Positions 1 to 7,842 of a stretch of 64,000 bases of DNA are shown here, in pieces. Source of the stretch: an uncultured Clostridia bacterium (GTDB lineage: Bacteria > Bacillota > Clostridia > Oscillospirales > Ruminococcaceae); the NCBI GenBank assembly GCA_947168885.1, contig CAMVNQ010000007.1, forward strand, positions 1 through 64,000, given 5' to 3'. Within the stretch, counting starts at the first letter, position 1; each line of letters opens with the position of its first letter. The notes beneath the pieces are model-generated. The model saw only the letters and a program-made list of their open reading frames with translations. It searched no databases and was not told the origin of the DNA. The position numbers were made by a program, and so were the translations under genes.

Positions 1-401
1 AGCTGTTTATCCCCATTCAAGGCTGTCTGCTTGAAGTCGTGAGGGAGCAATACACGGACTTCTACCGAGATAAGGAACGGTGGCGTTATCTGAAAAAATT
101 AGATACGAAGAACAGCCTGCTTTCTCTGGATGGATTTACGGACAGCGAGGGGAAGCCTTTAGACTTTATCGCTGATGAAGCGGCAGACATTGCGGAAACC
201 GTTGTCAATGCGGTTATGGTGGACAGGCTGAAAGCCGCCCTGCCTTTGCTGTCGGATAGTGAACAGGAATTGATACAGGCAATCTTTTTTGACGGACTTT
301 CCGAGCGTGAAGTCGGGGCGAGGTTGGGCATAACCCAGAGCGTTGTAAACAAACGCAAAGCCAGAATCCTAATAAAACTAAGAAAGATAATAGAAAATTA
401 A
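1..401 (+). CDS. sigma-70 family sigma factor (5' end outside window)
   Basis: The C-terminal part is a sigma-70 region 4 helix-turn-helix: LSDSEQELIQAIFFDGLSER followed by EVGARLGITQSVVNKRKAR. The reading frame stays open to the left edge and encodes FIPIQGCLLEV before the GTG at 39. That stretch resembles the N-terminus of small sigma factors of Firmicutes conjugative transposons, so the GTG at 39 is not the true start and the gene is cut by the window. Such proteins accompany integrative conjugative elements and probably control element genes. It is the first of three HTH-type genes in a row, followed by a terminator-like hairpin at 418-456. Confidence 0.75.
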   Translation, partial: LFIPIQGCLLEVVREQYTDFYRDKERWRYLKKLDTKNSLLSLDGFTDSEGKPLDFIADEAADIAETVVNAVMVDRLKAALPLLSDSEQELIQAIFFDGLSEREVGARLGITQSVVNKRKARILIKLRKIIEN

Positions 402-417
402 AATTTAAGGCGTTCAG

Positions 418-456
418 CCCCCTTGTTTTTTCCTTTGGGAAAATGAGGGGGTTTTT
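418..456 (+). terminator. Rho-independent terminator-like hairpin
   Basis: The arm CCCCCT (418-423) pairs with AGGGGG (446-451); inside, TCC pairs with GGA. A run of five T follows. It separates the first two sigma-like genes. Confidence 0.6.
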
Positions 457-496
457 CTCTGCCCTCTCAATCAATTCTGATTGGAGGAAAAGAAGC

Positions 497-922
497 ATGG
501 CATATAACCACGGACGGGAGGACAGGAAATGGCGTATCTGGAAAGAAGCGGAGGAAAAGCTGCTGCGTGAGTGCGGCGTTGATGAAGCGACCATTGAGCA
601 GATACGCATGGCGGACAGGGCAGACTTCAATTCCAACAGGCGGTTTTACCGATGGACGAATGACGTTGCGGAATATCTTGAGGACATGGCAGACAGGGAG
701 CGGCAGACGGAAGTGGGTACGGTTGCGGAGTTACTGGACGAGATTGAGAGCGAAAATCTCTATCAAGTATTAGTCGCGGTGGACGGGCGTACCTTGAAAA
801 TCGTCCTGCTGAAAATGCAGGGGTATTCCACAAAGGAGATTGCCCCGCTTGTGCATTTGACGACTGGTGCCATCTATGCGAGGTTAGACCATCTGCGGAA
901 GAAGCTGCGGAAAATTTTATAG
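497..922 (+). CDS. sigma-70-like helix-turn-helix protein of conjugative element
   Basis: 141 aa, starting at ATG 497 because TTGGAGGAAAAG lies just upstream; the in-frame upstream start at 443 falls inside the preceding hairpin and has no ribosome site. The C-terminus (TLKIVLLKMQGYSTKEIAPL, then VHLTTGAIYARLDHLRKKLR) is a region-4-type helix-turn-helix. The N-terminal half is charged and helical with no recognised domain. Genes like this occur in arrays on Firmicutes integrative conjugative elements. A role as element-encoded regulator is inferred; whether it binds RNA polymerase as a real sigma factor is unknown. Confidence 0.65.
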   Translation: MAYNHGREDRKWRIWKEAEEKLLRECGVDEATIEQIRMADRADFNSNRRFYRWTNDVAEYLEDMADRERQTEVGTVAELLDEIESENLYQVLVAVDGRTLKIVLLKMQGYSTKEIAPLVHLTTGAIYARLDHLRKKLRKIL

Positions 923-957
923 CTTCTAAAACAGCCTGCCATCCTGCGGGCTACTGG

Positions 958-989
958 GTGAGGGATGGAAATCCCCTCACTCATTTTTT
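958..989 (+). terminator. terminator-like hairpin
   Basis: GTGAGGG (958-964) pairs with CCCTCAC (974-980), followed by TCATTTTTTG. It sits between the second and third HTH genes, as the hairpin at 418-456 sits between the first and second. Confidence 0.55.
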
Positions 990-1005
990 GCAGGAGGACA
1001 ACAGG

Positions 1006-1479
1006 ATGGCATACAGGGTTAAGGCATACACGCTTCGGGAGGAATCCACGGAAAGCGGCACAAGGTATTTTATCAGCTTTAAGGACGGGCAGGGCAAATC
1101 CCACGAGTTGGAAGTGTCGGAACAGTTCTTTATGGAGTTTCGGCAGATGGAACGCAGGAACAGGAATCTCCTCCAATGGGACGAGCGGCACAGGGAGTTT
1201 TCGGAAGTATGGGACGAAACGCTGAACAGGCGGGCGTTGAAGCTGCCTAAGAGCATAGAGGAACAAATGATTGAGGCAGAACGGGCAGAACTGCTCTGTA
1301 AGGCGGTTGACGGACTGCCAGAGATACAAAGGCGGCGTTTCCTGCTCTACTACGAGTATGAGTTCAATTTTTACCAAATCGCCGCTATGGAGCATTGCAC
1401 CGCTTCGGCAATACAGAAATCTGTTGCGATTGCAAAGGAGAAAGTAAAGGCGGAAATGAGGAAGTATCTCCAACCGTGA
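1006..1479 (+). CDS. sigma-70 region 4-like HTH protein
   Basis: 157 aa from ATG 1006, preceded by GCAGGAGGACAACAGG; the upstream in-frame start at 958 lies within a hairpin. The N-terminal part begins MAYRVKAYTLREEST. The C-terminus (LPEIQRRRFLLYYEYEFNFY, then QIAAMEHCTASAIQKSVAIA) has the region-4 pattern in which a helix-turn-helix follows the 'R-R-x-L/F' segment. It is the third such gene in the array and is probably a regulator carried by the conjugative element. No region 2 is visible, so it cannot be a complete sigma factor on its own. Confidence 0.65.
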   Translation: MAYRVKAYTLREESTESGTRYFISFKDGQGKSHELEVSEQFFMEFRQMERRNRNLLQWDERHREFSEVWDETLNRRALKLPKSIEEQMIEAERAELLCKAVDGLPEIQRRRFLLYYEYEFNFYQIAAMEHCTASAIQKSVAIAKEKVKAEMRKYLQP

Positions 1480-1591
1480 CCGACACCGCCCGAAAAAGAA
1501 ATCTGTTTTTTATTTGTGTGGGATTGGCGGCATTACATACTCTCACTTTTTCTTCGTGGGAGTAAATCTATTTTTAAGGAGGTCAACGCCT

Positions 1592-1678
1592 ATGTGCAAC
1601 GAAAACAAAAACACCGCCCGAAAGGAGGAAAGCCATGCAGAAGTTACAGACAGTCAACGCCGAAACGCTCCTTTATGA
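1592..1678 (+). CDS. small leader ORF overlapping the ATPase start
   Basis: 28 codons starting MCNENKNTARKEESHAEV. An AAGGAGG lies 9 bases upstream of ATG 1592. The ORF contains the ribosome site of the next gene (AAAGGAGGAAAGCC) and ends 44 bases inside it in another frame, an arrangement suited to translational coupling. No domain is recognised. It could be a real micro-protein or only a coupling device. Confidence 0.4.
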   Translation: MCNENKNTARKEESHAEVTDSQRRNAPL

Positions 1679-2666
1679 ACCGCTTGAGAAGCCGTCCTTT
1701 GTGGTGGACAGCCTTATCCCCACAGGCTTGTCGCTGTTCTGCGGCTCACAGAAGATAGGAAAGAGCTGGCTCATGCTGAAGCTATGTTTATGCGTGTCGC
1801 AGGGACTTCCCTTGTGGGATATGCCGACAATGGAGGGCGACGTGCTTTACCTCTGCCTTGAGGACACGTTCTGCCGTATACAGGACAGGCTGTTCCGATT
1901 GACGAACGAAGCGAGCAGGCGGCTTCACTTTGCCGTGGCAAGCTGCAAGCTGTCAGACGGTCTTATCGTGCAGCTTGAAGATTATCTGAAAGATTACCCA
2001 AACAGCAGGCTTATTGTCATTGACACTTTGCAGAAAGTCCGTACAGCTTCAAAAGACAATGCCTACGCAAGCGACTATGGGGACATCTCACTAATCAAAG
2101 ACTTTGCCGACAGGCATTCATTGGCGGTCATTGTCGTACACCACATCCGAAAGCAGAATGACAGCGATGTGTTCAACAAGGTGTCTGGGACGACAGGCTT
2201 AACGGGGAGTGCGGACGCTACCTTTGTTCTGGAAAAGGAGAAACGGGCATCCGACACCGCCAAGCTGTATGTGACGGGCAGGGACACGCCCTATCAGGAA
2301 TACACGCTGCGTTTCCGTGATTGCAGTTGGGAACTTGTGGAGAGAAAAACGCAGGAGCAGCTTGCGAAAGAAACGATACCAGACGTCCTTTTTCGGTTGG
2401 TGGATTTTATGAGGGATAAGGAAGAATGGGCAGGCACGGCAACGGAGCTGTTAGCCGCTATGAGGGAAACGGAAACCATACCCACGGTGATTACGAAATG
2501 GCTCAATGAATACCGCACCACATTTTTAAATGAGAACCATATCGTTTATCAGTACAGCCGCAAAAAACACGGCAGGCAGATTTCGCTTGCAAAGCGGGCG
2601 GGTGACAGCGGTGACGGTGGTGACAGCGATATTGGGATACCCCCTGTTACTGTCATTGACGCTTAA
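1635..2666 (+). CDS. RepA-like AAA ATPase (RecA/DnaB fold)
   Basis: 343 aa. It shows a Walker A loop GSQKIGKS at about residues 36-43, a Walker B LIVIDTLQ near 125, and VIVVHHIRKQ near 165, which is the motif 3 region of hexameric RepA/DnaB-like helicases. This AAA_25-type ATPase is a standard replication/transfer gene of Firmicutes conjugative elements. A low-complexity tail (AGDSGDGGDSDIG) is encoded by GGTGAC repeats that recur about 97 bases downstream. ATG 1635 follows AAAGGAGGAAAGCC. It belongs with the preceding HTH genes as an ICE remnant. Confidence 0.8.
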   Translation: MQKLQTVNAETLLYEPLEKPSFVVDSLIPTGLSLFCGSQKIGKSWLMLKLCLCVSQGLPLWDMPTMEGDVLYLCLEDTFCRIQDRLFRLTNEASRRLHFAVASCKLSDGLIVQLEDYLKDYPNSRLIVIDTLQKVRTASKDNAYASDYGDISLIKDFADRHSLAVIVVHHIRKQNDSDVFNKVSGTTGLTGSADATFVLEKEKRASDTAKLYVTGRDTPYQEYTLRFRDCSWELVERKTQEQLAKETIPDVLFRLVDFMRDKEEWAGTATELLAAMRETETIPTVITKWLNEYRTTFLNENHIVYQYSRKKHGRQISLAKRAGDSGDGGDSDIGIPPVTVIDA

Positions 2667-2738
2667 AGCCGTGTAAAGCTGGCGACTCTGCCCTGCGGGT
2701 GACAGCGGTGACGGCGGTGACAGTGATTTTAGGATACC
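2601..2738 (+). repeat. duplicated 41-bp segment with GGTGAC repeats
   Basis: The 41-bp segment at 2601-2641 (GGTGACAGCGGTGACGG...) recurs at 2698-2738 with four mismatches. Each copy contains three GGTGAC units and ends TTNGGATACC. The first copy is coding (end of the ATPase gene), the second lies in the decayed region after it. This indicates a local duplication. Confidence 0.75.
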
Positions 2739-2903
2739 CTGCCGCTGTCATCCCTGCGGGAGAACACCCCGTAAACGCAAAGTGCAGGCGTAGGATTTAC
2801 CCGCCCTTTTCGGCGTGTAAAACCACCCCTGCGGTCAGAAAAATCCTTCCGATTTTTCCGACTGCGTTTACAGGGTGTAACACACTACACTTTGCCCTGC
2901 AAA
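2667..2903. other. non-coding stretch with GGCGTGT-like motifs
   Basis: No convincing gene. It holds the second copy of the GGTGAC segment and isolated GCCGTGTAAAG (2668) and GGCGTGTAAAA (2812) motifs, which resemble the cluster found after the primase-helicase gene near 14.8 kb. An ORF from 2699 to 3040 is open but has unnatural composition and no ribosome site. Confidence 0.45.
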
Positions 2904-3056
2904 GTCGTGTGCCAGACGTTCCCTCTGGACTCCCTTATCGCTCCGATGACGATACTCAACAAGACCTTTACCGACAAGGAAGAAGCGGGCAAGGCTATTT
3001 TACTTGCTTGCAAGCAAGTAAAATCAAAGGAAAGTCTTGAAATAGGCTCTTACTGA
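2904..3056 (+). pseudogene. 3' remnant of large ICE helicase/methylase-type protein
   Basis: One frame reads DSLIAPMTILNKTFTDKEEA, then GKAILLACKQVKSKESLEIG and SY before a stop. The 'TFTDKEEAGKAIL.ACK' to 'LEIGSY' pattern matches, from memory, an internal segment of the very large SNF2-helicase/N6-methylase proteins of Firmicutes conjugative elements, where the text normally continues RGF. The frame breaks exactly after SY at about 3053, where BREX-type sequence begins. There is no start codon context, so this is a broken gene. Confidence 0.5.
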
Positions 3057-3891
3057 AACAAAGTTTAATGATCAATGGAATCAGATGGATGTCCCCTATG
3101 AAAAGATCGACTATCTGGATAAGCTTGCACACAAGGGATTAAGCTATAAGGATATTGATGACTATTATCCCTGTATTGAAGAACAGTTTACCGTTGTGTC
3201 TGAAAAGCATGGAACTGAAAAAATGGTGACGATCGGCAGTAAAATAAGCGAACTACTGAAAAATTATCGTAGAATCATCATAACAGGAGACCACGGTACC
3301 AGTAGGCTTGCTGCCAGATTTTTCCACACAAGACAGGGTATCCCCACTCCAAAGGAAATCACTGTAGGTAGTCATGGAAGATTCGGCGTTCCATCTAAAG
3401 TACCTGGAACAAAAATGGAAACCCAAATAGTCCGACATATTGGAGATGAAAGCTATATAGTTTTCACCAATTATGACCATTATATAATTTCCGGTCATGC
3501 CGCTGGTGCAGATGATGATGTGCCGACATATGGTGAGATTCATGGTGGAGCGACTCCGGAAGAACTGCTTGTGCCAATCATAGTATTTGATAGTAACAGT
3601 ACCATTCCCCTACAAGCTGAATGGGAAAAGAATCCTGTGAAAATACAAAATAAGAAGGCAAATGCAGTAATTATATTTAATCAGTCAATAGCAAGTCTGC
3701 AAATCAATATTGGTAGTATTTCTGCGAATGTAACTGCAACCGATGACAAGAAAGTCTGGAAGATCGTTTTTGAAAACATCAAGCATGGAAAATATACGGT
3801 CTCTATAATTGCAAACGGTAAATCTGTGCAGGCAGATGAACTGATTATAAACTCTGCTATTGGTAATAACGATGGGGACTTTGACCTATGA
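3052..3891 (+). pseudogene. pglZ: BREX phosphatase PglZ, 5'-truncated
   Basis: This is the C-terminal part of an alkaline-phosphatase-superfamily PglZ protein: IIITGDHGTSRLAARFF carries the metal-ligand Asp and His, and EIHGGATPEELLVPIIVF is the typical PglZ C-terminal metal-binding motif, followed by a beta-rich tail. PglZ proteins are usually 650-900 aa; only about 270-280 codons remain. Homologous-looking sequence starts right at the junction (TETKFNDQWNQ), upstream of the first ATG at 3085, which has no good ribosome site. The gene overlaps the next by ATGA. BREX is a phage-defence system and PglZ is its most conserved component. With its N-terminal half missing it is probably non-functional. 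Confidence 0.72.
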
Positions 3892-4088
3892 GAAAAAAGA
3901 TATTATGCTGTGATTGCAAAGAACCATTAAAAAAGGACGAGATAGCCTTGTCAAAAAAACTAATTGATGTTGATACCGAGGATCTCTACTGCTTAAATTG
4001 CCTTTCGGAAGTAATAGGCTGTACTGTTGATGATCTAAAAGATAAGATACAAGAGTTTAAGGAACAAGGCTGTACTCTGTTTCTGTGA
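3888..4088 (+). CDS. small zinc-ribbon-like protein in BREX operon
   Basis: 66 aa with two Cys pairs: CCDCKEPL near residues 7-14 and YCLNCLSE near 34-41. This is the CxxC...CxxC layout of a small zinc ribbon. Its ATG overlaps the pglZ stop as ATGA, and brxL follows at once, so it is translated as part of the operon. I do not recognise a named family. A structural or regulatory role within the defence module is inferred from position only. Confidence 0.6.
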   Translation: MRKKILCCDCKEPLKKDEIALSKKLIDVDTEDLYCLNCLSEVIGCTVDDLKDKIQEFKEQGCTLFL

Positions 4089-4102
4089 TGAGGAGGGTTG
4101 GT

Positions 4103-5563
4103 ATGCTGGAAGAAAAAATAAGGGAAGTATTTGCGGATATGGTGGTGTTAAAAGATCCGCAGCGAAGCGAATACTTTTCCAATTTGAGTATTCCCTCATA
4201 TATGCGTGACTGGCTTGTCATGAAGTTTTCAGATGATGAGGGCGCTATTGATTACGATAGTGTTAGAAGATATATCAAACGATACATTCCAAGCCGTGAT
4301 GACTTCGAGCAGTATAAGTTTCAGATGGTCAACGGAGAAACGGTTCAATTTTTGGCTCGTGTTCGAGTATCAGTTGATGTAAAAACCGGTAAGACAATGT
4401 TTGAGTTGCCCGATTTTGGCGGAGCAAGAGGTGGCGCTTCCGGTGTTGTAGATTATGATGTCGCAGATAAATGGCAGGATACTCTTCTTAGAGAGAGCGA
4501 AAATTGGGGCATCATTACGCTGTCATGGGCAATGGAAGGAACGGCAAATAAGCCCAAGGGTATTATAACAATGAATGGGTACAAACCGTTCTGTCCCTAT
4601 ACTGTTGACCTTGATTTTTACCGTGAGGCAAGGAAAGAGTTTGATATTCACGAGTGGATCGATGTTATCATCAGTTCTATAGATTACAATCCCAATGGCT
4701 ATGTAGATGAGAATGGAAATATAGATGAATCCTCAAAGCTGTATTTTCTGCGTCGTCTTCTTCCATTTGTGGAAAAGAGAGTTAATATGATAGAACTTGC
4801 ACCAAAGGGAACCGGTAAGAGTTATATCTTTGAGAAAATAAGCAAACGTGGATGGCTGATAACTGGCGGAACTGTTTCAAGGGCTTCACTTATTTACGAT
4901 AATGCAAAAAAGACCGGCGGATTGATCACGAGGTTTGATTATGTCGGTTTTGATGAAGTGCAATCCATCACCTTTGAACAGCCCGGACAAATCCAACAAG
5001 CTCTAAAACACTATATGGAATTTGGTGAGATCAAAGGCTTTGATGCAGCACTTACTGCGGATGCAGGTGTTATCGTACTTGGTAACATTGACGCTGATAG
5101 GTTTGACATAAATAAAAACATGGTAGAGCATATTAGTGAAGTGTTTGGTGAGTCTGCAACATTAGACCGTTTTCATGGATTTATTCCTGGCTGGAAGATA
5201 CCGCCTATGAAAACAGGAATGATTGCAAATGGCTGGGCTATCAATACCGAGTATTTTGCAGAAGTAATGCACGCACTGCGTGATGATCTGAGTTATGCTT
5301 CCGTTGTGGATGAGCTGCTGAAAACTCCGCCCAAAGCATATACAAGACATATGACAGCAATAAAGCGTCTTTGTACCGCATTGCTTAAATTGTTGTTTCC
5401 TCATGTGCAAAAGCCGACTGATATTGATCCGCAGGAATTTGAGGAGTATTGTCTGAAACCTGCAATTGATATGAGGAGTACGATTTACAAGCAGCTTTGC
5501 ATTATTGATCCCAAGGAGTATACGAAAGCAGATAAGCAAATTCCTGATATTCAATTAAAGTGA
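4103..5563 (+). CDS. brxL: BrxL-like BREX AAA+ protein, short form
   Basis: 486 aa from ATG 4103, which has GAGGAGGG 6-7 bases upstream; the in-frame GTG at 4085 is less likely. The N-terminus (MLEEKIREVFADMVVLKDPQ, SIPSYMRDWLV) is typical of BrxL. The AAA+ core has Walker A LAPKGTGKS at about 232-240 and Walker B GFDEVQ near 282. BrxL is the Lon-like ATPase found beside pglZ in type 1 and type 4 BREX. Type 1 BrxL is near 680 aa and ends in a Lon-type protease domain; here the protein stops soon after the ATPase region, so that domain seems absent. The stop is followed directly by the next gene's ribosome site, so the short form may be natural. Confidence 0.72.
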   Translation: MLEEKIREVFADMVVLKDPQRSEYFSNLSIPSYMRDWLVMKFSDDEGAIDYDSVRRYIKRYIPSRDDFEQYKFQMVNGETVQFLARVRVSVDVKTGKTMFELPDFGGARGGASGVVDYDVADKWQDTLLRESENWGIITLSWAMEGTANKPKGIITMNGYKPFCPYTVDLDFYREARKEFDIHEWIDVIISSIDYNPNGYVDENGNIDESSKLYFLRRLLPFVEKRVNMIELAPKGTGKSYIFEKISKRGWLITGGTVSRASLIYDNAKKTGGLITRFDYVGFDEVQSITFEQPGQIQQALKHYMEFGEIKGFDAALTADAGVIVLGNIDADRFDINKNMVEHISEVFGESATLDRFHGFIPGWKIPPMKTGMIANGWAINTEYFAEVMHALRDDLSYASVVDELLKTPPKAYTRHMTAIKRLCTALLKLLFPHVQKPTDIDPQEFEEYCLKPAIDMRSTIYKQLCIIDPKEYTKADKQIPDIQLK

Positions 5564-5583
5564 TTTCTAAACGAGGTATGAAT

Positions 5584-6717
5584 ATGAAGATCTACGCTGA
5601 CAATGCAGCAACAACAAAACTGGATATAGATGCATTCGAGGCGATGAAACCATATTTCCTTGAAGATTATGCTAATCCCTCCGGTGCTTACAGTTTTTCA
5701 AAGAAGGCAAAGCGAGCCTTGAAAGAAGCTCGACAAACAATTGCCGAATGTATCAATGCTGAACCTGAACACATCATCTTCACATCAGGTGGTACAGAAA
5801 GTAATAATCATGCCATCAAGCATTTTACTGTTTCAAGCGATATTTGTCATGTTGTGACCTCAGCTATTGAACATCATTCCGTTTTATACGCATGTGAGAA
5901 CAGTGGTTTTGAACGTTTTATTGTTCCAGTCGATAGATATGGCGTTGTATCTGCCGACGAGCTGGAGAAGGTGCTTGGAAGAGATAGACCTGTCATTGCA
6001 TCTTGTGACAGTACACTTGTTACAATCATGGCTGCGAATAATGAGATAGGAACAATTCAACGTATCAAAGAATTATCCGAAATCTCTCATCGCTATGGAG
6101 CAGTTTTTCATACTGATGCCGTGCAAGCAGTAGGGCATATTCCGATAGATGTACAAGCTATGGGAATTGATATGCTCTCAGCATCAGCTCACAAATTCAA
6201 CGGACCGAAAGGCATTGGCTTCCTGTACAGCAGAAACGGATTGCTGCAACCTTACCATCATGGCGGCGCACAGGAATTCGGTATAAGAGCCGGAACAGAA
6301 AACGTGCCTGCCATTGTCGGAATGGCTGTAGCCCTAAAGAAGAATACAAAGGAAATGACGCATAATGCTGAACATCTTCATCACCTGACAGAGGTATTTT
6401 TAACGGCTTTAAGGAGCGCAGAGATTGTTTTTATGATCAACGGTCATCCTAACGATCGTCTGCCTGGTAACATCAACATTTCATTCAAAGGCAGATCTGG
6501 CGAGGGACTTATGCATATGCTTGATCTGAAAGGAATTTGCGTTTCAACCGGTTCGGCTTGTGATAGTGTAAATCAGCAAGTCTCTCATGTTATCAAGGCA
6601 ATTGATGTTCCTGTTGATTATCGTGAAGGAACGATTCGAGTGACATTTGGTAAGGATAATTCGGATCAAGATGCTGTTGATGTCGCAAATGCTTTGATCA
6701 AATTGATAAGGGTATAA
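5584..6717 (+). CDS. cysteine desulfurase (IscS/NifS/DndA type)
   Basis: 377 aa. A PLP-dependent enzyme that takes sulfur from cysteine and passes it on as a persulfide. It begins MKIYADNAATTKLD. The PLP lysine is in SAHKFNGPKG (K204), and the catalytic cysteine is in STGSACDS (C326). ATG 5584 is preferred to ATG 5578 because GAGG lies 8 bases before it. Only 20 bases separate it from brxL, so it is in the BREX transcript. DndA of phosphorothioation systems is the same type of enzyme, and type 4 BREX carries a PAPS-reductase-like BrxP related to DndC. A sulfur-donor role for the defence system is inferred. Confidence 0.8.
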   Translation: MKIYADNAATTKLDIDAFEAMKPYFLEDYANPSGAYSFSKKAKRALKEARQTIAECINAEPEHIIFTSGGTESNNHAIKHFTVSSDICHVVTSAIEHHSVLYACENSGFERFIVPVDRYGVVSADELEKVLGRDRPVIASCDSTLVTIMAANNEIGTIQRIKELSEISHRYGAVFHTDAVQAVGHIPIDVQAMGIDMLSASAHKFNGPKGIGFLYSRNGLLQPYHHGGAQEFGIRAGTENVPAIVGMAVALKKNTKEMTHNAEHLHHLTEVFLTALRSAEIVFMINGHPNDRLPGNINISFKGRSGEGLMHMLDLKGICVSTGSACDSVNQQVSHVIKAIDVPVDYREGTIRVTFGKDNSDQDAVDVANALIKLIRV

Positions 6718-6741
6718 CAATCCCAATATAATTCATAATCA

Positions 6742-6778
6742 AGGAGCAAGACTCATAATGAGTTTTGCTCCTCTTTTT
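6742..6778 (+). terminator. Rho-independent terminator of the BREX/desulfurase operon
   Basis: AGGAGCAAGACTCA (6742-6755) pairs with TGAGTTTTGCTCCT (6759-6772), with one G-T wobble, followed by CTTTTTAT. Confidence 0.85.
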
Positions 6779-6798
6779 ATGCCATAATTCATTTTCCT

Positions 6799-6826
6799 GC
6801 CAACACCTCGCCAACATCCTGCCAAC
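6799..6826 (+). repeat. three 11-bp phased GCCAAC repeats, candidate parC centromere
   Basis: GCCAAC occurs at 6799, 6810 and 6821, exactly 11 bp apart, within TCCTGCCAACA-like units. It lies upstream of the parM start (6921) and overlaps the expected -35 region of a promoter whose -10 box is TATACT (6848-6853). Plasmid ParR proteins bind such direct repeats to nucleate ParM filaments and repress their own operon. Confidence 0.6.
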
Positions 6827-6920
6827 CACAAGTCAAGAATAATCTGCTATACTGAAATTACAGCAGACGGACAGCGCACCGCTATCCGAATGACTGAATA
6901 AAAAGATTGGAGGAATACCA

Positions 6921-7841
6921 ATGAAACACTATAACGACTTCCTGATCGTAGGCATCGACCACGGTTATGGGAATATCAAGACCGCCAACACGGTCACGCC
7001 CACGGGTATCACCAAGCTTGATGCGGCACCAACCTTCACCAAGAATACGCTTTTCTTTGACGGTAACTACTACCAGATTGGTGAGGGACACAAGGAGTAT
7101 CTTGCCGACAAGTGGCAGGACGAGGATAATTACATCTTTACGCTTATGGGCATTGCTCGTGAGCTGAACCGTGAGAGCATTACCTCGGCTAAGGTCTATC
7201 TTGCCGTGGGACTGCCGATTACTTGGGTAGGCAGACAGCGTGAGGACTTCCGCAAATATATGCTTCAGAGGGAGAGTGTGGACTTCAAGTATGAGGACAA
7301 GCTCTACTCTGTCCGCATTATCGGGTGCTATGTTTATCCGCAGGGCTATGCCGCCGTGGTTGAGAAGCTGAACGAGATGACAGGTCTCAGCATGATCGCA
7401 GATATCGGCAACGGAACGGTAAATATCATATTCGTGAGCAACCGCAAGGTCATCAACACCAAGACTTACACCGAGAAAATGGGCGTGAACCAGTGCGTCA
7501 AGGCTGCGTCCAATGCCATGATGAACAAACTGGGTGTGACAGTAGACGAGACCATTATCCAGTCGATGATCCGCTATGGCAATGCCGACATTGACAGCGA
7601 GTATGCCGAGGTTCTCAGGCAGGCAATTTCCGAATATGCCGAAAGCATTTTTGCTCTGCTCCGCAAGTATGAATACGATCCGAAAATGATGCGTCTTTAC
7701 ATCACGGGCGGCGGCGGAAAGCTGATAAAAAATTACGGGAGCTATGACAAGGACAGAGTGACTATCATTGAAGATATTTGTGCCTCGGCAAAGGGCTATG
7801 AATTCTTCGCTGTCGCACAGCTCAGGAAGGAGGGAAAGTGA
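6921..7841 (+). CDS. parM: ParM/StbA-type actin-like segregation protein
   Basis: 306 aa. The N-terminus VGIDHGYGNIKTANTV is the phosphate-1 loop of actin-like ATPases. MIADIGNGTVNIIF is phosphate-2, and LYITGGGGKLIK is the adenosine motif. ParM proteins polymerise and push DNA copies apart with a DNA-bound ParR adaptor. It begins after TTGGAGGAATACC. The next gene starts 1 base after its stop and looks like the adaptor. On an integrative element this pair would stabilise the excised circular form. Confidence 0.8.
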   Translation: MKHYNDFLIVGIDHGYGNIKTANTVTPTGITKLDAAPTFTKNTLFFDGNYYQIGEGHKEYLADKWQDEDNYIFTLMGIARELNRESITSAKVYLAVGLPITWVGRQREDFRKYMLQRESVDFKYEDKLYSVRIIGCYVYPQGYAAVVEKLNEMTGLSMIADIGNGTVNIIFVSNRKVINTKTYTEKMGVNQCVKAASNAMMNKLGVTVDETIIQSMIRYGNADIDSEYAEVLRQAISEYAESIFALLRKYEYDPKMMRLYITGGGGKLIKNYGSYDKDRVTIIEDICASAKGYEFFAVAQLRKEGK

Positions 7842-7842
7842 T

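Noticed and set aside
2699-3040. 113-aa ORF between the ATPase and the BREX remnant
   Set aside because: No ribosome site, starts within a repeated GGTGAC segment, and overlaps a recognisable helicase fragment in another frame.
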